Made by a program: the position numbers and the translations under genes. Shown piece by piece: positions 1-5,851 of a DNA stretch of 5,851 bases; positions within the stretch are counted from its first letter, which is position 1, and every line of letters begins with the position of its first letter. The notes below the pieces were generated by a model that worked only from the letters and a program-made list of their open reading frames with translations, was not told where the DNA came from and ran no database searches. Source of the DNA: an uncultured Rhodanobacteraceae bacterium (GTDB lineage Bacteria; Pseudomonadota; Gammaproteobacteria; Xanthomonadales; Rhodanobacteraceae); contig CAJXGK010000137.1 in assembly GCA_913053815.1 (NCBI GenBank), positions 1 through 5,851 on the forward strand. The letters run 5' to 3'.

Positions 1-1285
1 GACTTCCGGTTACGGCTATGCCACAGCCTGTATGCAGTACATAGGTAGCGAAATACACCACCGGCGTCGGCACTCTACCCAGATCAATGACGTTGCAGCC
101 TGTTTCGCGCAAGCCATCTGCCAAGGCATTGACCAAGCCCTCACCCGAGTTCCGTCCATCACGGCCTACCACAATTTCAGCCAGCCCCTGATCATGCATG
201 AAACTGCCCACCGCCTGGCCGATCAGCCGCGCCACCTCGGAACTGAGCTGAGTACCCACGACACCGCGGATGTCGTAGGCCCGAAATATTGACCGGTCAA
301 CCGTACTGACAGGGGCCTGAATCGTACGGTGACCGTCCACCTCACCCAGCGGGGCCTTAGGTTGCGGTTCTTTGGCTTGACGGGTCCTCGCGTTACGCAA
401 TATATCGACCAAGGTCGGTTCCTCCATTTTGTTTCGATCAGGTTGTCTCTGCCGTACTCGTAACCTGAGCAGCAATATACCCGCTGACAGGGCCAAGAAT
501 GTATATAGAAGTGTAATGGGCAGGATATCGGAAAAAAGCAGAAAGATCGGTGGTGACCATGCTTCAATCTCTAGTCTGCTGCCTGGGATAGGTCGGCCCA
601 AAGCGAACGAACCCGACATGGCTCGAAAACCGCGTTCAAGTAATATCTGTCCATTCTGCCGTAGCAATAGCTGACCACCCCCAGTCGCGGTCGAATCGAA
701 GCTTGCCCGCAAAGGACTGAATGGCAAGGCTACCCATACAAAACCCAGGAGGTCTGGTCCGGAATCGACCGGCGCGGCAAGTAGCACACTGCGAGCATGG
801 GACACCCCCTTTACCGCAACCGGAGCCATAGCTCCGAGGCTTTGCGCACGCATCAACATGGCCGCCTTGTTATATCCAAAACGAGTGAAGTCGGTATGCA
901 GTACTTCGTGCAGCCCCGGGGTAAAAAATTCTACCTGACGGAGCTTGGGGAGCAACTGCTTCAACCTATGTGCTGCACGCTGTCGTCCAGCGGCATCCGC
1001 CATCTGCAAATCCGCTCGCAGTAGGGGATCAGAAAGGGCTTGGGTTAGTTTCTGCCGGATCTCGGCGATCTTACGAGTCAAGCCGGCGCGCGCTTGCAAA
1101 CGAACCTCGACAAGTTTTTGCCGTATCTGCCCGTTCTGATAGATCTGCCAGCTCTGCTCCGCGGCAAAGAGTCCTACAAGAAGCAAAAAAGTCGCTCCGG
1201 CCAGGGTCAGATAGCATCGCCAATCCAATTTGGTCAGCCTTTGAGCCCAACCGCTCAAACGCCGCCTAGCACCTTTCCCACCCAT
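1..1285 (-). CDS. algC: Phosphomannomutase/phosphoglucomutase with N-terminal membrane-anchored extension (3' part outside window)
   Basis: Interconverts mannose- or glucose-6-phosphate and the 1-phosphate, feeding GDP-mannose and UDP-glucose synthesis for envelope polysaccharides. The frame is open from an ATG at 1285-1283 to the window edge (428 residues). An in-frame stop at 1345-1343 lies upstream, and an AGGGA ribosome site precedes the ATG. From about residue 332 the protein matches the start of the alpha-D-phosphohexomutase fold: IFRAYDIRG, then VVGRDGR, then VPTPVVYFA, then AVTGS. That last serine (codon 4-2) is the expected phosphoserine of the TGSHNP loop, so the remaining domains lie outside. 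Residues 1-331 are an extension: a basic N-terminus, a membrane segment at about 24-42, a roughly 200-residue loop with a helical first half, a second membrane segment at about 247-272, then a basic, proline-containing linker. The positive-inside pattern puts the loop in the periplasm and the enzyme in the cytoplasm. Family assignment is secure; the role of the extension is unknown. Confidence 0.93.
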   Translation of the reverse strand, partial: MGGKGARRRLSGWAQRLTKLDWRCYLTLAGATFLLLVGLFAAEQSWQIYQNGQIRQKLVEVRLQARAGLTRKIAEIRQKLTQALSDPLLRADLQMADAAGRQRAAHRLKQLLPKLRQVEFFTPGLHEVLHTDFTRFGYNKAAMLMRAQSLGAMAPVAVKGVSHARSVLLAAPVDSGPDLLGFVWVALPFSPLRASFDSTATGGGQLLLRQNGQILLERGFRAMSGSFALGRPIPGSRLEIEAWSPPIFLLFSDILPITLLYTFLALSAGILLLRLRVRQRQPDRNKMEEPTLVDILRNARTRQAKEPQPKAPLGEVDGHRTIQAPVSTVDRSIFRAYDIRGVVGTQLSSEVARLIGQAVGSFMHDQGLAEIVVGRDGRNSGEGLVNALADGLRETGCNVIDLGRVPTPVVYFATYVLHTGCGIAVTGS

Positions 1286-1405
1286 GTCATTCCCTATCCA
1301 TTCGCATACATAACGCAGTGCATGTACCGAGCTGTGGGGAGCCTATTTGCCTGCCATGTTTTTCTGCCCCCCACCGCACTATTCCAAGACTCGACCATAT
1401 ATACC

Positions 1406-1429
1406 ACCTTGGGAAGAGGCGTTCCCGGT
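1406..1429 (-). other. Small hairpin in the dut-algC spacer
   Basis: The 170-base spacer between the dut stop and the algC start contains GGGAA and TTCCC arms (1411-1415 and 1422-1426) around a six-base loop. The stem can be extended by ACC/GGT across a two-base bulge. It begins about 27 bases downstream of the dut stop. No T-run follows it in the transcribed direction, so it is not a standard intrinsic terminator. It could be an RNA-stability or attenuation element, or chance. A TATATA stretch just downstream on the minus strand could serve as a -10 for algC, but I see no good -35. No gene is visible in this spacer. Confidence 0.25.
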
Positions 1430-1455
1430 CACGGCATTTACAAATCACTCATCAA

Positions 1456-1911
1456 TTACCTGATACCGGTTGAGCCAAATCCACCCACCCCACGCCCACT
1501 CGGTACAAACCGATCCACCGCAACCAACCGCGCCTGAGTTACCGGTACGAATAATATCTGAGCAATCCGATCTCCCGGTGTGATGGTATAAGCCCGATCG
1601 CTGCGGTTCCAACACGATACCTGCAAAGGCCCTTGATAATCTGCGTCGATCAAGCCCACTAGATTACCCAGTACCACGCCGTGATGATGGCCGAGTCCGC
1701 TGCGCGGTAAGATCAGCGCACACCAATTAGGGTCCCCGATATGGATCGCCAATCCCGTCGGAATGCGTTCAGCCTGACCCGGTGCTAAGGTAACCGCAGT
1801 GCTCGGGGCCGCCCGCAGATCCAATCCCGCACTACCCTCCGTGGCATAAGTTGGAGCCGGGATCTCCTTACCCAAGCGCGGATCGAGAATACGGTATTCC
1901 ACGTCAATCAT
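1456..1911 (-). CDS. dut: Deoxyuridine 5'-triphosphate nucleotidohydrolase (dUTPase)
   Basis: Hydrolyses dUTP to dUMP and pyrophosphate, which keeps uracil out of DNA and supplies dUMP for thymidylate synthesis. It is a cytoplasmic homotrimer with Mg2+ in the active site. All five trimeric-dUTPase motifs are present in order: SAGLDLRA (27-34), PRSG (69-72), [13 protein letters not shown] (82-94) with the catalytic aspartate expected at 91, GDRIAQILF (113-121) and the flexible tail [11 protein letters not shown] (139-149), whose phenylalanine stacks on uracil. The length, 151 residues, equals that of the E. coli enzyme, and most positions align without gaps from memory. The tail has valine where many homologues have glutamate (RGEGGFG), probably a harmless variant. 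The ATG overlaps the end of coaBC by 8 bases, with AGGGGTG upstream as ribosome site, which suggests translational coupling. Confidence 0.97.
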   Translation of the reverse strand: MIDVEYRILDPRLGKEIPAPTYATEGSAGLDLRAAPSTAVTLAPGQAERIPTGLAIHIGDPNWCALILPRSGLGHHHGVVLGNLVGLIDADYQGPLQVSCWNRSDRAYTITPGDRIAQILFVPVTQARLVAVDRFVPSGRGVGGFGSTGIR

Positions 1912-3136
1912 GCTTCACCCCTGCACGGCTGGCTTGATAACGTTGGGCAATCTGCTCGATCATCCTGACCGCCAGAATTTCCTTGCTGGCATATTCAAGG
2001 TGGACGTGCCCCTCGTGCCAATACAAGTCCAAGGCATTATCTTCTGCCTCGATCCCTCGGCCTTCACTGACTAGATTGGCAGCAATCATGTCCAGGTTCT
2101 TACTCCGCAGCTTATCCAGGGCGTGCTCCTGCAGAGATTCCGTCTCAGCCGCAAATCCGACCACGAAAGGACGCGGCCGCCGGGCACCTATTGCAGCAAC
2201 AATATCCGGATTTTCCACCAGGTGAATCGCCTCCGGAAGGCGCGGTTTCTTTAGCTTGCTCAAACTAACGTCGCGTGGCCGTAGGTCCGACACGGCAGCG
2301 ACCGCAATCACCAAGTCCGCCTGTTCCACCTCCGTCAGCATCGCTGCATACATCTCGGCGGCGCTGCGCACATTGATGCGTCGCTCAACCCCCGCCGGAG
2401 TGTCCAGAACCACCGGACCCGCTACCAACACCACGTGCGCTCCGGCCTGTACCGCCGCCGCCGCCACGGCAAAACCCATGCGCCCCGAACTGCGGTTGCC
2501 GATAAACCGCACCGGATCAATATCTTCGTAAGTCGGCCCGGCATTGATCAATACCTTCAGACCATGCAGAGGCCCCGGTCTTGCATAGCTCAATTCGGCC
2601 ATGATCGCCGCAACTTCAAGCATTCGCCCCGGCCCGGTTTCCCCACAAGCCTGGTAGCCTTCAACCGGCCCCAGAATACGCACTCCGCGACGGCACAGCG
2701 TGGCCATATTGGCCTGGGTTGCAGGGTGCAACCACATCAACCGGTTCATGGCCGGAGCGACCAGCAGTGGAGCTTGAGTAGCCAGACACACCGTTGTCAA
2801 CAGATCATCCGCCAGACCATGCGCCAAACGGGCCAACAGATCAGCACTGGCGGGAGCTACCAATATCTGTTGTGGCCAGCGGGCCAGCTCGATATGGCTC
2901 ATTGCCGCCTCGATCCTTTCATCCCACAGGCTGGTACGTACCGGTTGGCCGGACAAGGCCTGAAAAGTAACCGGACTTATGAACCGGGTCGCGTTAGCCG
3001 TCATGACCACGCGCACTTCGCTGCCCCGGTCACGCAGGCGACGCACCAGTTCACAAGCCTTGTAGGCAGCAATACCGCCAGAAATTCCTAGCAGAATGCG
3101 CTCTGACAACTTGGATTTTTTGCTCATGTCAGCCAT
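1904..3136 (-). CDS. coaBC: Bifunctional phosphopantothenoylcysteine decarboxylase / phosphopantothenate-cysteine ligase
   Basis: Catalyses two consecutive steps of coenzyme A synthesis: CTP-dependent joining of 4'-phosphopantothenate to cysteine (C-terminal CoaB), then FMN-dependent decarboxylation to 4'-phosphopantetheine (N-terminal CoaC). Visible CoaC features are the flavin-binding start [11 protein letters not shown] (16-26), the active-site histidine in SHIEL (H81), the PAMN motif (128-131) and the flexible-flap cysteine in [11 protein letters not shown] (C164). CoaB begins near residue 190 with [13 protein letters not shown], then [11 protein letters not shown] (N214), the lysine-rich KLKK (294-297) for the acyl-cytidylate step, and VVGFAAET (325-332). 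The 410 residues match the usual length of about 400. The start could be this ATG or the ATG nine bases inside (3127-3125); neither has a clear Shine-Dalgarno. It is first in the coaBC-dut series and diverges from radC. Confidence 0.96.
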   Translation of the reverse strand: MADMSKKSKLSERILLGISGGIAAYKACELVRRLRDRGSEVRVVMTANATRFISPVTFQALSGQPVRTSLWDERIEAAMSHIELARWPQQILVAPASADLLARLAHGLADDLLTTVCLATQAPLLVAPAMNRLMWLHPATQANMATLCRRGVRILGPVEGYQACGETGPGRMLEVAAIMAELSYARPGPLHGLKVLINAGPTYEDIDPVRFIGNRSSGRMGFAVAAAAVQAGAHVVLVAGPVVLDTPAGVERRINVRSAAEMYAAMLTEVEQADLVIAVAAVSDLRPRDVSLSKLKKPRLPEAIHLVENPDIVAAIGARRPRPFVVGFAAETESLQEHALDKLRSKNLDMIAANLVSEGRGIEAEDNALDLYWHEGHVHLEYASKEILAVRMIEQIAQRYQASRAGVKHD

Positions 3137-3224
3137 CGCCGACGTTGAAGGGGCCTACTAGCTTACCGGATTCTTCAACCTAGACCTCTGCCAAGTACTC
3201 CCAGCCTGGTTCAGTATCCCTAGT
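3137..3224. promoter_or_regulatory. Divergent spacer between coaBC and radC with a 7-bp inverted repeat
   Basis: These 88 bases must hold the start signals for both coaBC (minus) and radC (plus) unless a promoter lies inside a gene. A perfect inverted repeat, GTTGAAG (3144-3150) and CTTCAAC (3173-3179), is separated by 22 bases. I found no pair of hexamers resembling a sigma-70 promoter in either direction, and neither start codon has a strong ribosome site. The repeat may be an operator or a chance match. Confidence 0.3.
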
Positions 3225-3890
3225 ATGAGCATACGAGACTGGCCGGAAGACGAACGGCCTCGAGAAAAACTGTTGTTGCGTGGCCCTGACGCACTGAGTA
3301 CCGCCGAACTGTTAGCCCTGCTGCTCGGCAATGGAATCCCTGGCCATTCTGCTGTTGACCTCGGCCGCAAGCTTTTACAAGCAGCGGGAAGCCTACGTGC
3401 CTTGCTGGCCCAGGAACCTGTTCCACTGGTTGGAGTCGGACCCGCCAAACGCGCCCGCATTCAGGCTGCCCTGGAATTAGCCCGCCGTTGTCTGGCCGAA
3501 GAGCTGGCCCAACTGACCACAATCCGTAACCCCGCAGACAGCGGTGAGTATCTGCGGGCCCAACTGCGCGATCTGCCCTACGAAGTCTTCGCCTGCCTGT
3601 ATCTGGATAACCGTCATCGCGTACTCGCCTTTGAAGAGCTGTTCCGCGGCACCATAGACAGCGCATCCGTGCACCCCCGCGAAGTGGTTCGCGCCTGCCT
3701 CCACCATAATGCCGCCGCCGTCATCCTGGCCCACAACCATCCATCGGGGGTGGCCGAGCCGAGTAGCACTGATGTGGCGCTGACTAAAATTCTCAAGGAA
3801 ACCCTGGCCTTGATCGACGTACGGGTGCTCGACCACTTGGTCGTAGGGCACGGCACCCCGGTATCCCTCTCCTCCCGGGGTCTTTGCTGA
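3225..3890 (+). CDS. radC: RadC family JAMM/MPN+ domain protein (UPF0758)
   Basis: The protein has 221 residues, typical of chromosomal RadC. The N-terminus carries the family signature [15 protein letters not shown] (3-17), and a helix-hairpin-helix-like stretch follows (about 62-90, around [12 protein letters not shown]). The C-terminal JAMM metal site is intact: HNHPSG preceded by alanine gives H170-x-H172, followed ten residues later by D183, and an acidic candidate lies in [12 protein letters not shown] (E120). Metal-dependent peptidase or nuclease activity has been inferred for the fold, but the cellular role is unsettled; the early link to DNA repair in E. coli was later attributed to another gene. 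The ATG gives exactly the family N-terminus, though no Shine-Dalgarno is evident upstream. It diverges from coaBC, as in Pseudomonas. The usual downstream ribosomal protein genes rpmB-rpmG are absent; argS follows instead. Confidence 0.95.
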   Translation: MSIRDWPEDERPREKLLLRGPDALSTAELLALLLGNGIPGHSAVDLGRKLLQAAGSLRALLAQEPVPLVGVGPAKRARIQAALELARRCLAEELAQLTTIRNPADSGEYLRAQLRDLPYEVFACLYLDNRHRVLAFEELFRGTIDSASVHPREVVRACLHHNAAAVILAHNHPSGVAEPSSTDVALTKILKETLALIDVRVLDHLVVGHGTPVSLSSRGLC

Positions 3891-3991
3891 ATCCTGTGCG
3901 CCGACCCACCGTGCTGACCCAAATCGGGTGTTGTCGACATAACAGGCCGGAACCGCCCGCTACCTGGTCATCCAATCGCATGAGCCTTGTG

Positions 3992-4012
3992 GGGTGGGCC
4001 ACTCGGCCACCC
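3992..4012 (+). terminator. Weak terminator-like hairpin after radC
   Basis: GGGTGGGCC (3992-4000) can pair with GGCCACCC (4005-4012) across an ACTC loop, with one bulged G. This is a strong GC stem about 100 bases beyond the radC stop. Only three T residues follow, so intrinsic termination would be inefficient. It is the best terminator candidate for radC. Confidence 0.35.
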
Positions 4013-4049
4013 GTTTGGGGCCTGCGGGTACCGCTCTGCAAAAGTTGTA

Positions 4050-4085
4050 CACAATCGCAAGTGCTTGCACTTGCTCACTATTGTG
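4050..4085. repeat. Nested inverted repeat upstream of argS
   Basis: The inner palindrome has perfect 8-base arms, GCAAGTGC and GCACTTGC (4057-4064 and 4067-4074), around TT. It is enclosed by a second perfect 6-base pair, CACAAT (4050-4055) and ATTGTG (4080-4085), with one unpaired base on the left and five on the right. It could be a regulator operator in DNA or a hairpin in RNA. No T-run follows directly on either strand, which argues against a standard terminator. Confidence 0.5.
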
Positions 4086-4148
4086 AATACCCCATCATCA
4101 AATTCAACTCTATCTAATTGATTCTCAATGGGAAAAGCAATTTAAGCC

Positions 4149-4154
4149 TATAAT
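4149..4154 (+). promoter_or_regulatory. Perfect -10 hexamer, candidate argS promoter
   Basis: TATAAT matches the sigma-70 -10 consensus exactly and sits in the AT-rich part of the spacer, 156 bases before the argS ATG. No good -35 lies 16-18 bases upstream; the nearest TTGATT (4118-4123) is 25 bases away. A second, weaker option is TTGACC (4232-4237), a good -35, followed at 18 bases only by CATAGC. Either could drive argS. Confidence 0.3.
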
Positions 4155-4196
4155 AATCCCGTAACATGAATGACTTAGTACGAACTACCTTGCCAA

Positions 4197-4217
4197 TTGT
4201 ACACAGAGTTATCCACA
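4197..4217 (+). promoter_or_regulatory. DnaA box and adjacent DnaA-box-like site
   Basis: TTATCCACA (4209-4217) is an exact match to the strong DnaA box of E. coli oriC. Twelve bases upstream and in the same orientation is TTGTACACA (4197-4205), a near match. An identical TTGTACACA lies at 4045-4053, and an opposite-strand near match (GTATTCACA read on minus) lies at 4090-4082. The sites flank the AT-rich stretch. DnaA could bind here to regulate argS, or the cluster could be coincidental; a replication origin is not supported by the gene neighbourhood. Confidence 0.4.
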
Positions 4218-4310
4218 GGCCTGACGCGATCTTGACCTATATAAGATACCTTTTGCATAGCACCCCACGCCCGCCACGTCCTGCTACGATGCAACAGTTA
4301 CCCGAACTTG

Positions 4311-5851
4311 ATGACTGTGAAAAACACCTTGTGTGAACTTTTGAATCAGGCGCTAAAACGTCTGCAGACCTGTGGCGATCTTAGCCTAGATATTGCTGTG
4401 CCTGATTACACCCTGGAACGCTCCAAGTCCCGCACCCATGGTGACTTTGCCAGCAATCTGGCCATGATGCTGGCCAAACCAACCCATACCCATCCCCGTA
4501 CCCTTGCCGAACAAATCGTCGCTAGCCTGCCTAAACACCCGGTGCTGGACCATGCCGAGGTCGCTGGTCCCGGCTTTATCAACCTATTCCTGTCAGCTAC
4601 CGCCTATCACGCAGAAATTCTCAACGTTCTAGCATTACAAGCCTCTTACGGTCACAACAAATCAGGGGCGGGTCGCAAAGTACAAGTCGAGTTCGTTTCT
4701 GCCAACCCAACCGGCCCCCTACATGTCGGCCACGGACGCGGCGCGGCCATCGGTGACAGTCTCTGTCGACTTCTGGAAGCCAGCGGCTGGCAAGTGACTC
4801 GCGAGTTTTATTACAACGATGCCGGCCAGCAAATCAACAAACTCGCCTTGTCGGTTCAGGCGCGGACTCTGGGTCTGGAACCCGACAGTCCTCACTGGCC
4901 CGCGGGGGGATACTGTGGTGAATACATTAATGAGGTTGCCCAAGCTTTCCTGACCGGCGCTACCGTTGAAGCGGATGGCCGGCACGAGACCGGTGGGGGC
5001 GATGCTCATGATCTCGAAGCCGTGCGTCGCTTTGCCATAGCCTGGTTGCGCCACGAGCAAGACCTGGATCTGCATGCTTTCGGCGTAGACTTCGATGTGT
5101 ATTTCCTGGAATCCACACTGCACACCGAAGGTAAGGTAGATGCCGCGGTCAAACAATTGATCGACAGCGGCCATACCTTCGAGAAAGATGGAGCTTTGTG
5201 GTTGCGCACTACTGATTTTGGTGACGACAAGGATCGAGTCATGCGTAAATCGGATGGTAGCTATACCTACTTCATCCCCGACGTCGCCTATCATGTGAAC
5301 AAGTGGCAGCGCGGCTTCGAGCGGGTCATTAACGAGCAGGGTGCCGACCATCACTCGACGATCACTCGGGTACGGGCCGGCTTGCAGGCATTAGGGCTGG
5401 GTATTCCGCATGACTGGCCTGAATTTGTACTCCACCAGATGGTGGCAGTGATGCGTGATGGCCAGGAAGTGAAGCTCTCCAAGCGCGCTGGCAGCTATGT
5501 AACCCTGCGAGACCTGATCGATGAAGTTGGGCGTGATGCCACCCGCTGGTTCCTGGTCGCCCGCAAACCCGATTCGCAGCTCACCTTTGATATTGATGTA
5601 GCCCGCGCACAATCTAACGACAACCCGGTCTATTACGTGCAATATGCACACGCCCGCATTGCCAGTGTGCTGACTCAGGCCGAAGAGCGTGGCATGGTCC
5701 ACGACGAAGTCCGTGGACGCAATGCCTTGGATCAGCTCGACAGCGCACAGGCCCAAGCGTTGATGGTCATGATCTCCCGATATCAGGAGGTGATCGACTC
5801 GGCCACCCACCATCTTGAGCCGCATCTTGTTGCCTCCTATCTGGTCGAACT
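4311..5851 (+). CDS. argS: Arginyl-tRNA synthetase (C-terminus outside window)
   Basis: Attaches arginine to tRNA-Arg using ATP in the cytoplasm; class I synthetase. The frame is open from ATG 4311 to the edge, 513 codons, so some 60-80 residues of the tRNA-binding C-terminal domain are missing compared with a usual length near 580. The N-terminal additional domain is marked by [17 protein letters not shown] (about 38-54) and [11 protein letters not shown]. The nucleotide-binding signature is [14 protein letters not shown], with HVGH at 138-141. The second signature reads KLSKRAG (388-394), a clear KMSK-type loop, where the E. coli enzyme has a degenerate [19 protein letters not shown] (about 443-455) marks the start of the anticodon-binding helical domain. 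The sequence resembles the Bacillus-like bacterial ArgRS type more than the E. coli type. GTG 4317 is an alternative start that fits some homologues; neither has a strong ribosome site. Confidence 0.96.
   Translation, partial: MTVKNTLCELLNQALKRLQTCGDLSLDIAVPDYTLERSKSRTHGDFASNLAMMLAKPTHTHPRTLAEQIVASLPKHPVLDHAEVAGPGFINLFLSATAYHAEILNVLALQASYGHNKSGAGRKVQVEFVSANPTGPLHVGHGRGAAIGDSLCRLLEASGWQVTREFYYNDAGQQINKLALSVQARTLGLEPDSPHWPAGGYCGEYINEVAQAFLTGATVEADGRHETGGGDAHDLEAVRRFAIAWLRHEQDLDLHAFGVDFDVYFLESTLHTEGKVDAAVKQLIDSGHTFEKDGALWLRTTDFGDDKDRVMRKSDGSYTYFIPDVAYHVNKWQRGFERVINEQGADHHSTITRVRAGLQALGLGIPHDWPEFVLHQMVAVMRDGQEVKLSKRAGSYVTLRDLIDEVGRDATRWFLVARKPDSQLTFDIDVARAQSNDNPVYYVQYAHARIASVLTQAEERGMVHDEVRGRNALDQLDSAQAQALMVMISRYQEVIDSATHHLEPHLVASYLVE

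Larger units (their letters stand above)
3891..4310. other. Gene-free region between radC and argS
   Basis: No convincing gene lies in these 420 bases. The first 150 or so are GC-rich and contain a terminator-like hairpin. From about 4081 to 4210 the sequence becomes AT-rich: I count 45 G or C in 130 bases, about 35 percent. This part holds a perfect TATAAT, a small palindrome (ATTGA-TTC-TCAAT, 4117-4129) and 9-mers resembling DnaA boxes. A 56-codon open frame (4166-4336) runs into the start of argS, but I do not call it a gene. The region probably contains the argS promoter and leader. Confidence 0.6.

Noticed and set aside
425..427. Internal ATG of algC (residue 287) as start of a soluble enzyme form
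   Set aside because: There is no Shine-Dalgarno in the preceding bases, while the upstream ATG at 1285 has one and the whole extension stays open with sensible membrane segments. It cannot be fully excluded as a secondary start.
223..567. 114-codon minus-strand frame inside algC
   Set aside because: It is in a different frame from the continuous algC frame, which gives a recognisable phosphohexomutase start and a second membrane segment over the same bases.
1094..1537. 147-codon plus-strand frame spanning the dut-algC spacer
   Set aside because: It overlaps the ends of two real genes on the other strand, starts with TTG, and has low-complexity proline/threonine-rich composition with no family match.
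2435..3091. Open frame of 218 codons on the plus strand, antisense to coaBC
   Set aside because: It lies wholly inside a gene with every catalytic motif intact, and its translation is rich in H, R, Q and P with no recognisable domain. It is a shadow of GC-rich codon use.
3884..4117. 77-codon plus-strand frame starting with TTG at the end of radC
   Set aside because: It has a non-ATG start and no ribosome site, its composition is unlike a folded protein, and it crosses the terminator-like hairpin and the nested palindrome. I recognise nothing in it.
4117..4129. ATTGA-TTC-TCAAT palindrome as a Fur box
   Set aside because: The centre resembles part of a Fur site, but the flanking hexamers do not fit the 19-base consensus, and argS is not an expected iron-regulated target.
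4045..4217. A chromosomal or plasmid replication origin
   Set aside because: There is one exact DnaA box and only near matches besides, with no dnaA, dnaN, mnmG, rep or partition gene nearby, and no 13-mer-type repeats in the AT-rich stretch.
4719..5354. Open frame of 211 codons on the minus strand, antisense to argS
   Set aside because: It is fully contained within argS, whose signatures run through the same DNA. It has no ribosome site and no recognisable family. The same applies to 5391-5825.

Overview
This window is an ordinary housekeeping segment of a proteobacterial chromosome. A gammaproteobacterium is most likely. The evidence is the minus-strand series coaBC, dut, algC with radC diverging from coaBC, an arrangement known from Pseudomonas and relatives, together with strong similarity of the Dut and CoaBC proteins to gammaproteobacterial ones. 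Nothing in the sequence fixes the genus. I see no mobile element, CRISPR array, tRNA or rRNA.

Layout. Positions 1-1285 (minus) hold the first 428 residues of a phosphomannomutase/phosphoglucomutase (algC). It has a long N-terminal membrane-anchored extension, and the window edge falls exactly at the catalytic serine. Upstream of it on the same strand, after a 170-base gap, come dut (1456-1911) and coaBC (1904-3136), which overlap by 8 bases. An 88-base divergent spacer separates coaBC from radC (3225-3890, plus). A 420-base gene-free stretch (3891-4310) follows. It changes from GC-rich to AT-rich and carries a weak terminator-like hairpin, a nested inverted repeat, a perfect -10 hexamer and several DnaA-box-like 9-mers. 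The window ends with argS (4311 to the edge, plus), of which 513 codons are present.

How the genes relate. CoaBC makes 4'-phosphopantetheine for coenzyme A, Dut keeps uracil out of DNA and supplies dUMP, AlgC makes sugar-1-phosphates for envelope polysaccharides, and ArgS charges tRNA-Arg. RadC is a JAMM-motif protein of uncertain function. These are unrelated pathways whose coaBC-dut-algC clustering is conserved by position rather than by shared biochemistry.

Points worth a second look are the sensor-like transmembrane extension of AlgC and the structured region upstream of argS (DnaA-box-like cluster, nested palindrome, arginine-rich short ORF overlapping the argS start). I do not see a convincing new multi-gene system here.
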